Virus record (IMG/VR): IMGVR_UViG_3300011116_000934
Coordinates: 1-34,423 of that record
Source of the DNA: a virus
Strand: one strand, 5' to 3'
Length of the DNA stretch: 34,423 nt
The notes under the pieces were generated by a model. It saw only the letters and a list, made by a program, of their open reading frames with translations, did no database searches and had not been told where the DNA came from. Shown piece after piece: positions 23,282 to 29,348 of this stretch (positions are counted from its first letter, which is position 1; each line of letters starts with the position of its first letter). The translations under genes and the position numbers were made by a program.

Positions 23282-23286
23282 AAATT

Positions 23287-23706
23287 ATGACGGTTCAAGT
23301 TCTAAGTCGTCGATCTGACCTTCTTTATGATCGCCCATTCCCAAATTTAATGGGTGTGGGGGAACTTTGCTTAAATTCAAATTCTGGTGACCCTGGTTTG
23401 TATTTTTCTGATAGTACAAATACGTCACTTTTGAAAATTGGACCAACTTTTATTGGGAGCACTGCTCCAAATTTAACTCCAGCAGGGTATTCTTCTTTAT
23501 CAAAAGGCGAATCCTGGCTTGATACAGCAAGCACTCAGATTTTTAAGATCTATGACGGGTCTACTTGGCAAACAGCAAAAGCGGTAGCCTCCATAAGTAC
23601 CGGCAAGCCTAGCAATCCCGTAAATGGGCAACTACACTATGATAAAACGCTGTCTAAGCTATACATATATGACTCAAGCACAAGTAACTGGCTTGCAGCT
23701 GCTTAA
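23287..23706 (+). CDS. tail fibre or baseplate-associated beta protein
   Basis: The protein has 139 residues. The N-terminus (SRRSDLLYDRPFPNLMGVGE, then LCLNSNSGDPGLYFSDS) is a pattern common at the start of phage fibre proteins. A second beta unit begins GKPSNPVNGQLHYDKTLSKL. It follows the large tail gene by five bases. Its end overlaps by a few bases, tail to tail, with the leftward gene at 23703. Confidence 0.65.
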   Translation: MTVQVLSRRSDLLYDRPFPNLMGVGELCLNSNSGDPGLYFSDSTNTSLLKIGPTFIGSTAPNLTPAGYSSLSKGESWLDTASTQIFKIYDGSTWQTAKAVASISTGKPSNPVNGQLHYDKTLSKLYIYDSSTSNWLAAA

Positions 23707-23957
23707 GCATTAGTTGTTTTGATTAAATAGTCAAGAATTCGGTCTAATTTATTGTGAACGGCTTGCATTTCTCGAAGAAAATCTTCTTTTAAAACATAAT
23801 CATGAAGAACTGTATTCCTCAATACATCTAAATCTTTTTCAATCTTTTCAAAACGACGATTTAAACGCTCTTGGAAATTGCCATGGGCCTTAGTAATCCC
23901 ACCAAAGGCCCCAGCTGCACCGGAAGCAGCAGCAATCAAAATCTCCGGCCCCATCAT
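23703..23957 (-). CDS. leftward membrane-anchored coiled-coil protein
   Basis: The protein has 84 residues. Residues 4-21 (PEILIAAASGAAGAFGGI) form one hydrophobic Gly/Ala helix. The rest is a coiled coil (FQERLNRRFEKIEKDLDVLR) with the VLKEDFLREMQ segment. This anchor-plus-coil form is shared by some holins, antiholins and small phage membrane proteins of unknown role. It runs against all surrounding genes and overlaps the stop of the upstream rightward gene, so it needs its own leftward promoter in 23958-24012, an AT-rich spacer. Confidence 0.65.
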   Translation of the reverse strand: MMGPEILIAAASGAAGAFGGITKAHGNFQERLNRRFEKIEKDLDVLRNTVLHDYVLKEDFLREMQAVHNKLDRILDYLIKTTNA

Positions 23958-24012
23958 TAAAATGATTTTTTATAATCTTATTCTAAAGGATTAAATCAAT
24001 TAAAATAATACC

Positions 24013-24417
24013 ATGTCAACACAAGTACAGTTTCGTAGAGGGACAACAGTAGAGACAGCAGCTTTCACGGGTGCTGTTGGTGAGGTTACTGTTGACACAA
24101 GTAAAAATACATGTGTTGTGCATGATGGAGCATTAGCTGGAGGCTATCCTTTACTTCGTCAAGACGGAACAAACAGCCTGCTTTCCTCTGGTTCGTTATC
24201 CAGCTGTGCATTAAAATTTGCAAATAGTCAAAATACTGGCATCATTAGTCCACTACTTGGCTCAGTTGCAATCGTCAATAATGGCGTTGCTACCCTTACA
24301 ATAGATTCATCTGGTGCAATCACCATTCCAGGTAATGTTTCCATTGCTGGAAACTTGACAGTGCTGGGCTCATCATTGTCAAATGATACTCTGGATCTTA
24401 TTATCGCTTTAGGTTGA
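24013..24417 (+). CDS. fibre protein with tropism-determinant-type N-terminus
   Basis: The protein has 134 residues. The start (QVQFRRGTTVETAAFTGAVG, then EVTVDTSKNTCVVHDG) follows the pattern found at the N-terminus of phage major tropism determinant-type and other fibre proteins, where it docks to the tail. The remainder is beta-helical in style, ending in alternating hydrophobics (ITIPGNVSIAGNLTVLGSSL). It begins a series of three fibre-like genes with very short gaps. Confidence 0.75.
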   Translation: MSTQVQFRRGTTVETAAFTGAVGEVTVDTSKNTCVVHDGALAGGYPLLRQDGTNSLLSSGSLSSCALKFANSQNTGIISPLLGSVAIVNNGVATLTIDSSGAITIPGNVSIAGNLTVLGSSLSNDTLDLIIALG

Positions 24418-24418
24418 G

Positions 24419-24763
24419 ATGGCAAATAGCTTCACACGTTCAACTAAAGCTAGCTTAGTGACGGCAGATGTCACGAGCAGCAACACAACTAATATTTTTA
24501 CAACTGCTAATAATGAAACTCGTGTTCTTATTAGTATTTTGATTTCAAATAAAGCAGGTAGCAGTGCAAATGTTAATGTTTACTTGCTTCCTACTTCTGG
24601 AGATCCCGTATACCTGCTTAAAAATTCTCCAGTGCCTGCAGGGTCCACATTGGAAATGATTTCTGGGAGCAGGATCGTGCTAACTGGTGGCGACGTGTTA
24701 AGGGCTAGTTCGGACACCTCAACTGCATTAGATGTTACAGTCAGCTATTTACTGCAGACCTAA
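24419..24763 (+). CDS. small beta-sandwich fibre-associated protein
   Basis: The protein has 114 residues, starting one base after the preceding stop. It consists of short beta strands (NETRVLISILISNKAGSSAN) with a C-terminal TSTALDVTVSYLLQT. It resembles small beta-sandwich proteins in cyanophage tail regions whose role is unknown. No catalytic residues stand out. Confidence 0.6.
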   Translation: MANSFTRSTKASLVTADVTSSNTTNIFTTANNETRVLISILISNKAGSSANVNVYLLPTSGDPVYLLKNSPVPAGSTLEMISGSRIVLTGGDVLRASSDTSTALDVTVSYLLQT

Positions 24764-24777
24764 GGAGGTAATTAAAA

Positions 24778-25566
24778 GTGCCTTATCTAGGTAATAATTT
24801 ACAAGCAGCTTTTCCTAGCTATCGAGTCATTGATGATATTAGTTCAAGTTTTAATGGTACTTTAAAAACATTTGCACTTAAAATTGGTGGTGCTACGCCT
24901 TCACCGTTTCCTCTCAATCCGCAGCAGTGTTTAATTTCTGTTAACAATGTTATTCAGAAACCAGATGCTACAGGGGCATCAGGTTTCAATTTAACTGGCG
25001 GGAATATTGTTTTTGCAACTGCGCCAACAGCAGGATATGCTTTCTTTGGTGTTGTCCTTGCAGGTTCTGATTATGTGAATGCAGGGGTTAGCTATCCAGC
25101 AGGAGCAGCCGGTTCTCCTAGTATTACATTCACTGATAGTAATCAGTGTGGCTTCTATCTAAGCTCTACTAATGAATTTTGTGTTTCAACAAGTGGGACA
25201 CAGCGATTAGTTTTTGGTGCAAGCGGAACAATTACTTCTAAAGCTGCTACAGTTGGTCAGCCAGTTGTATTAACTTCTTCGGCATCGATTACTCCTGATT
25301 TTAGTAAAGGTAATAATTTTTCTCTTACCCTTGGTACTAATACAGTATTAAATAATCCATCTAACATGACACCTGGTCAAGCGGGGATCATTGTTATTAC
25401 TCAAGATTCCTCTGGGTCACGTACAATGTCGTTTGGTTCAGCATTTAAATTTCCAAACGGTGTAGCTCCTACATTGACTACAACAGCAAATGCTGTGGAT
25501 GTTTTACCGTTCTATGTAGAAAGCCTTAGTAGAATTACTTCAAAATTAATTACGGACGTTAAATAA
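24778..25566 (+). CDS. tail fibre protein
   Basis: The protein has 262 residues and starts with GTG after a perfect Shine-Dalgarno (AAGGAGGT, 8 bases upstream). The N-terminal 100 residues (IDDISSSFNGTLKTFALKIG, then QCLISVNNVIQKPDA) are a widespread phage fibre module. The GFYLSSTNEFCVSTSGTQRL segment and the C-terminal domain (QAGIIVITQDSSGSRTMSFG) are also typical of cyanophage fibres and probably trimerise. It is followed by a 35-base AT-rich gap. Confidence 0.75.
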   Translation: MPYLGNNLQAAFPSYRVIDDISSSFNGTLKTFALKIGGATPSPFPLNPQQCLISVNNVIQKPDATGASGFNLTGGNIVFATAPTAGYAFFGVVLAGSDYVNAGVSYPAGAAGSPSITFTDSNQCGFYLSSTNEFCVSTSGTQRLVFGASGTITSKAATVGQPVVLTSSASITPDFSKGNNFSLTLGTNTVLNNPSNMTPGQAGIIVITQDSSGSRTMSFGSAFKFPNGVAPTLTTTANAVDVLPFYVESLSRITSKLITDVK

Positions 25567-25601
25567 AACCGTATTAATAATTTAATCTATAAAAAATAGC
25601 C

Positions 25602-26381
25602 ATGTCCATCTCAAACGTCACATCAAAACAGCAGACCTGGTTTAAAAAACAACCAGTGGCTGCTGATACTTTACCTAATGATCAAAAAGCTAAGGTTTAT
25701 CAAGGGCGTACATATACCGTTAAAGCTATCATTAAACAACAAGATGGCCATACTCAAGTTGATCTTGGCTCACTCGGTACTTGGTGGATTTTTGATGCCC
25801 ACTGGCTTGGCTTGGCTCCAGAAGAAAAACCCTATGCAGTTGATGGAAATTTAAAATATTTACGCAATTTTCCATATTTTTGGCAGCAAGACAATGGTCC
25901 AGAAGGTTGGCGTGAGTGCCAAACCAGCTCTATTGCTATGTGCCTTAAGTACCTAGGAGTAAAAGGAATCAACGATGATATAGATTATCTTCATTACGTC
26001 AACAAATATGGTGACACTACAACAAGGGATGCACACTTCAAAGCTTTAGCAGAGCTTAAAGTTTCTGCGTCTTTTCAAATGAACTTGGATCCCATTGATA
26101 TTCAAGAACAAATTAAAAAAGGAAAGCCAGTTGCAGTTGGAATTCTGCATCACGGTACGGCTGATACCCCCCGTGGGGGTGGACACTTCATCGTGATTTC
26201 AGGGTATTCTGATTCGTACTGGCTAGTCCAAGATCCGTTTGGAGAATTAGATCTTGTTAACGGCCATTGGTTAGAACAAGGTCCCACATCTGGTAAAAAT
26301 CAACATTACAGTTTTGCCAACATGGATCCACGTTTATTTGTTGGAGGCGGATCAAATGGCTGGGGTTGGATTTTTAAATAA
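25602..26381 (+). CDS. C39-like cysteine peptidase, candidate endolysin
   Basis: The protein has 259 residues. Residues 31-75 look like a small SH3-type binding domain (KVYQGRTYTVKAIIKQQDGH). Residues 90-215 form a papain-like C39-type domain: Cys106 (EGWRECQTSSIAM), His195 (RGGGHFIVISGY) and Asp211 (WLVQDPFGE) supply a Cys-His-Asp triad. In phages such domains usually cut peptidoglycan cross-bridges or stems as endolysins. No signal peptide is present, so it would need a holin. The gene overlaps by one base with a small membrane protein gene. Confidence 0.8.
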   Translation: MSISNVTSKQQTWFKKQPVAADTLPNDQKAKVYQGRTYTVKAIIKQQDGHTQVDLGSLGTWWIFDAHWLGLAPEEKPYAVDGNLKYLRNFPYFWQQDNGPEGWRECQTSSIAMCLKYLGVKGINDDIDYLHYVNKYGDTTTRDAHFKALAELKVSASFQMNLDPIDIQEQIKKGKPVAVGILHHGTADTPRGGGHFIVISGYSDSYWLVQDPFGELDLVNGHWLEQGPTSGKNQHYSFANMDPRLFVGGGSNGWGWIFK

Positions 26382-26569
26382 TGGAAAAACACATCCATAG
26401 CTTTGCTCAAGGATTACAAGATTTTTCAACAATTGTTTTTCACTTGCATGTGCTTGCGTTAATCGTCATTAACAGCACCAAAACACCGCAACCAAATACT
26501 GTTATAAATCGTATTTATCGGGGATTGGAAATGCTAGCAGGATTGTTAACCCCACTTGCTAAACGTTAA
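26381..26569 (+). CDS. small membrane protein, possible holin
   Basis: The protein has 62 residues and starts on the last base of the peptidase stop. Residues 16-32 (STIVFHLHVLALIVINS) form one hydrophobic segment, followed by TKTPQPN and a basic amphipathic helix (INRIYRGLEMLAGLLTPLAK). It resembles a short phage family with LHxLALxxVNxTPTP then YRxxExLAGL, of unknown function. Coupling to a cell-wall hydrolase makes a holin or lysis accessory role plausible. Confidence 0.65.
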   Translation: MEKHIHSFAQGLQDFSTIVFHLHVLALIVINSTKTPQPNTVINRIYRGLEMLAGLLTPLAKR

Positions 26570-26604
26570 TAGTTTGCTAATATAACCAAAACAGGTTTAC
26601 TGCC

Positions 26605-26814
26605 ATGTCTGATTTTGTCAATGAATTAAAGTCTCAACTGGAAACACAGCAATCTAGCTTGGCTCAGCAAATTCGTGATTCGGAAAGCCAACTGCTTTCC
26701 TTAAAAGAATCTTATTTGAAAGTTTTAGGCGCTCTTGAGATTGTTGAGGTCATCCAGAACAAAGCAGACGCTGAAACACGAGAAGCTCTAACTTCCGTAG
26801 GGCTGGCTGATTAA
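26605..26814 (+). CDS. small coiled-coil protein
   Basis: The protein has 69 residues and is almost entirely coiled coil (FVNELKSQLETQQSSLAQQI, then ESYLKVLGALEIVEVI). Similar short proteins with LETQQ...KESYLKVLGALE are common in cyanophages, in my recollection, with no assigned role. It lies 2 bases before the next gene. Confidence 0.7.
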   Translation: MSDFVNELKSQLETQQSSLAQQIRDSESQLLSLKESYLKVLGALEIVEVIQNKADAETREALTSVGLAD

Positions 26815-26816
26815 AA

Positions 26817-27047
26817 ATGTTTGGAGAGTTTACGCCAGGACGTTATCGCGCCCTTGAGCTGCTGGCAGATCACATGCGGCAACCCTCGCGTGAACTTCGC
26901 CTTGATTCCATCATCCGTGATGTAACCGATGAAGATCTACGCTGGGTTACAGATCGTGTCCACCACTGGCTTTTGAAGTTACTGGAAGATGCTGAATACG
27001 ATCCTGCGGAGGATTCGGAAGAATTTCCTATTGGATTAACTGATTAA
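26817..27047 (+). CDS. small acidic hypothetical protein
   Basis: The protein has 76 residues, highly charged and acidic at the C-terminus (LEDAEYDPAEDSEEFPIGLT). A helix with RVHHWLLKLLED precedes it. There is no recognised family. The stop codon abuts the 3' end of a leftward tRNA gene. Confidence 0.6.
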   Translation: MFGEFTPGRYRALELLADHMRQPSRELRLDSIIRDVTDEDLRWVTDRVHHWLLKLLEDAEYDPAEDSEEFPIGLTD

Positions 27048-27118
27048 GCTGGATATCGGATTCAAACCGATGGCCTGAGATTTACAAAATCCCTGCTCTA
27101 TCACTGAGCTAATCCAGC
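27047..27118 (-). tRNA. tRNA-Thr (UGU)
   Basis: The leftward cloverleaf is complete. The acceptor GCTGGAT pairs with ATCCAGC, the D stem is GCTC/GAGC, and the anticodon stem GGGAT/ATCTC encloses loop TTTGTAA with anticodon TGT. The variable loop has 5 bases, and the T stem ATCGG/CCGAT has loop TTTGAAT. No CCA is encoded. Its 3' end overlaps the stop codon of the gene at 26817-27047. Confidence 0.93.
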
Positions 27119-27167
27119 GATGCCCCGGACCTTCTAGGCTATCTGCCTAGCGTCACCGACGGGCAAG

Positions 27168-27240
27168 TAGCCAACCTCGGATTCGAACCGAGCCTGAACG
27201 AGGCTTAAACTCGTCGCCTCTTCCGCTGGGCTAGTTGGCC
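27168..27240 (-). tRNA. tRNA with UAA anticodon (Leu by codon, class I shape)
   Basis: The leftward cloverleaf is GGCCAAC/GTTGGCT (first pair G-U), with D arm GCC/GGC. Anticodon stem ACGAG/CTCGT encloses loop TTTAAGC, which gives anticodon TAA. The T arm is CTCGG-TTCGAAT-CCGAG, with discriminator A. It would read UUA leucine codons, yet its variable region is only 5 bases, while bacterial leucine tRNAs have a long arm. No CCA is encoded. The 48-base spacer to the Thr tRNA holds a hairpin CTAGGC-AGATA-GCCTAG, possibly for processing. Confidence 0.85.
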
Positions 27241-27310
27241 AACGGTACAAGCATAGCGCATAGGGCAGGTGTGTGCACCTTATTTTTGTGTAAGGATTCA
27301 TGACAACTTC

Positions 27311-27721
27311 ATGTTTCACTGCGCTGACGATTTTCTGACTAATCTCGTTGTTCTCAGTCCTAAAGTTGCGCGTAAACGATTTCGAGAAAGTATTTTTGAA
27401 GACTGGAATTGGAAATGCGCCTACTGTGACAAACAGTTGAGTGAGCGTGATGCCACTATTGATCACATTGTTCCCAAACATAGAGGTGGGCACAGCACAA
27501 GAAATAACCTGGCGTGTGCCTGTACAAATTGCAACCGAGCAAAAGGTTCTCAAGCTGTGTTTGAATACATGAGCCCAGCACATCAACACTATTCAGAGCA
27601 AAGGGTTGATAAACTAAAAGAATGGATGGAGCAGAAACCTTGCTCTGTGAAGATTACACCAACAGCCACAGCTGTACCTTATATTTGTCATGATGCAACT
27701 CTTGGCTGGATCGCAACTTAA
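27311..27721 (+). CDS. HNH endonuclease
   Basis: The protein has 136 residues from the Met at 27311. A GTG at 27269 would add 14 residues with no support. The HNH fold is clear: paired zinc cysteines CAYC, then the DHIVPKHRGG core with its metal-binding DH, then NLACACTNCNRAKGS with the second cysteine pair. The leading VARKRFRESIFEDW helix is typical. Free-standing HNH nucleases are usually mobile elements or recombination helpers in phages. It lies beside the tRNA genes, a common insertion hotspot. Confidence 0.88.
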   Translation: MFHCADDFLTNLVVLSPKVARKRFRESIFEDWNWKCAYCDKQLSERDATIDHIVPKHRGGHSTRNNLACACTNCNRAKGSQAVFEYMSPAHQHYSEQRVDKLKEWMEQKPCSVKITPTATAVPYICHDATLGWIAT

Positions 27722-27896
27722 TCCACAACAGCAGGTACAGACTGACCCTGGAATGGAGTTTTTAAATAGCTATAAGACTCCTATTGAAGAAGTAATTAAA
27801 AAATTACAAAATGCACGTATTCCTGATTCATTTGCACAAAATGTAAATGGTCAAATAGCGCAAAATTTAATTGCACATAAGGAAGATTACGTGTAA
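27690..27896 (+). CDS. small hypothetical protein
   Basis: The protein has 68 residues, overlapping the end of the HNH gene by 32 bases. It is polar and helical (PIEEVIKKLQNARIPDSFAQ), with a Gln-rich beginning. There is no recognised family. It is tightly followed by the DUF5754-like gene, and the overlap suggests coupled translation. Confidence 0.5.
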   Translation: MMQLLAGSQLNPQQQVQTDPGMEFLNSYKTPIEEVIKKLQNARIPDSFAQNVNGQIAQNLIAHKEDYV

Positions 27897-27898
27897 TT

Positions 27899-28171
27899 AT
27901 GTCTGATCATGCCAAAGCAAAACGGCTTGCTAAAGAGCACATGAAGTGCAACAAGCCACAGCGCGCGCCATCTGGAGATAAACACAAATATGTTGTTAAA
28001 TCCTGCCACGATGGGGAAGAGAAAATAGTGCGATTTGGTTTACGCGGCTATTCAGATTACTTGTCACATCATGATGAAGAACGCCGTGCCAATTTTAAAG
28101 CTCGCCATCAGTGCTCAGAAAAAACTGATAAAAATACTCCTGGGTGGTGGAGCTGCCATTATAATTGGTAA
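27899..28171 (+). CDS. DUF5754-like small protein
   Basis: The protein has 90 residues. I recognise the pattern of a family shared by phages and large eukaryotic DNA viruses: KHKYVVKSCHDGEEKIVRFG, then a GYSDYLSHHDEERRANFKAR stretch, then HQCSEKTDKNTPGWWSC and a final HYNW. The basic FKARHxC...WWSC-x-YNW ending is distinctive. The role is unknown. Conserved Cys and His residues could bind zinc. Assignment is from motif memory, not a search. Confidence 0.8.
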   Translation: MSDHAKAKRLAKEHMKCNKPQRAPSGDKHKYVVKSCHDGEEKIVRFGLRGYSDYLSHHDEERRANFKARHQCSEKTDKNTPGWWSCHYNW

Positions 28172-28184
28172 GTTGGTAAATTAA

Positions 28185-28655
28185 ATGGCTAAAAGTACGA
28201 TCGATAAAACAACTCCTTGCTACTGTCACCTGACGCAGTGCCTGAGGGATTCTATTCACGTTTACCACCAGACCCAGCTTGTCCACTGGAACTTAATGGG
28301 TGGCAAGTTCTATCAACTTCATCTTTTGACAGAGCGCATCTATCAAGAAATGGAAGAAGGAAATGACACAATTGCTGAGCACATCCGCTCGCTTGATATT
28401 GCAACTCCTAAAACAGTGGAAGATTTGGTTTATTCCACCATGCCAGAAATTCCATTAGAGAGCTGCTTTAATCAAGAAAGCATTATTTTGCAACTGGCAA
28501 CCAACCACAATCTTCTTGCCCAGAAATTTGAAGATTTGATTAAAATGTCGGAACAGATCGGAGATCAATTAACCCTTGATCTTGGCGTAGAGCGTGGACG
28601 TGTGCACAAGAAAAACCAATGGCTGCTAAAATCAAATTTAGACTATAAAAAGTAA
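28185..28655 (+). CDS. Dps-family ferritin-like protein
   Basis: The protein has 156 residues. Dps proteins form 12-subunit shells that oxidise and store iron, using peroxide, and often shield DNA. The four ferroxidase ligands appear at canonical spacing: His34 (LVHWNLMGGKFYQLH), His46, Asp61 and Glu65 (NDTIAEHIRSLD). These match the H-x11-H-x14-D-x3-E pattern of Dps. The length is normal and a basic C-terminus (KKNQWLLKSNLDYKK) could contact DNA. Gene order places it among tail genes, so a virion-borne or late-expressed protective role is possible. Confidence 0.88.
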   Translation: MAKSTIDKTTPCYCHLTQCLRDSIHVYHQTQLVHWNLMGGKFYQLHLLTERIYQEMEEGNDTIAEHIRSLDIATPKTVEDLVYSTMPEIPLESCFNQESIILQLATNHNLLAQKFEDLIKMSEQIGDQLTLDLGVERGRVHKKNQWLLKSNLDYKK

Positions 28656-28659
28656 TCTC

Positions 28660-29004
28660 ATGAATGATCCAATATTTGTTGACACTATTTTTTATTCTCC
28701 TGCAGCATTAACTACTGCAGGAACTACCGGCACCTTTGTAGTTGCTGATCAGAATAGCGCAGGTACGAGTAGCGTAGGATTTCAAGTAACTGTTGCCTCG
28801 ATTGGCACCAATGTAGTTGTTCGTTTTGAAGGAAGTCTTGACGGAACTAATTTCTTTGCTTTAGCTGCCTCCGATACAACTATTACAGCTAATGGAACAA
28901 CTGGATATAGTTTTTCTAACTTCCCACTAAAAGCAATTCGTGGCAGACTTGTGAGCATCCTTACTGGCACACCTACGGTTACTTTTGTAATGTCAGCAAA
29001 GTAA
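28660..29004 (+). CDS. beta-sandwich fibre-region protein (paralogue A)
   Basis: The protein has 114 residues. The segment TNVVVRFEGSLDGTNFFALA and the following TANGTTGYSFSNFPLKAIRG recur in the protein at 33417 as TSVVVRLEGSLDGVNYGALL and TSNGIYAYNVYGFPVRKVRA. The two are clear paralogues flanking the collagen and glycosyltransferase genes. The VRFEGSLDGxNF pattern is common in phage virion proteins, where it forms a beta-sandwich. Function is unknown, possibly a fibre cap or adaptor. Confidence 0.7.
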   Translation: MNDPIFVDTIFYSPAALTTAGTTGTFVVADQNSAGTSSVGFQVTVASIGTNVVVRFEGSLDGTNFFALAASDTTITANGTTGYSFSNFPLKAIRGRLVSILTGTPTVTFVMSAK

Positions 29005-29009
29005 ATACT

Positions 29010-29348
29010 ATGTCGATCCATCCTGGTCGTTATGATGACACGATTCAACGTCGAGCTGTTTATGACTTGACGTTACAGTTTAAAGATACTAATGAAAGGT
29101 CAATTGATCTTACGGGATGGACTGTAGCAGCACAGATCTGGGACAAAGCGCGGACAGTTAAATATGTAGATTTTTCTGTTACTTATACAAACCGTGTAGA
29201 CGGATTAGTTAAAATTTCTTTAACGGATACGCAAACAACCTCGTTACCCGATACTTGTTACTATGATGTTTTATTAACGGATACAACAGGTAGAAAAGAA
29301 TATTATTTAGAAGGGACTTTTTACGTCTCGGAAGGATATACAACATGA
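29010..29348 (+). CDS. BppU-like fibre N-terminal domain protein
   Basis: The protein has 112 residues. The pattern [30 protein letters not shown], here stated in two parts ([10 protein letters not shown] and [15 protein letters not shown]), followed by a [20 protein letters not shown] strand set, matches the N-terminal domain seen in phage upper-baseplate and fibre proteins. It ends by overlapping the collagen gene start by four bases, so it may cap or anchor the collagen fibre. Confidence 0.7.
   Translation: MSIHPGRYDDTIQRRAVYDLTLQFKDTNERSIDLTGWTVAAQIWDKARTVKYVDFSVTYTNRVDGLVKISLTDTQTTSLPDTCYYDVLLTDTTGRKEYYLEGTFYVSEGYTT

Noticed and set aside
27119-27167. Possible third tRNA between the two tRNA genes, based on a CTAGG...CCTAG stem with a 7-base loop.
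   Set aside because: No T arm, no conserved U before the would-be anticodon and a poor acceptor stem; it is better seen as a spacer hairpin.
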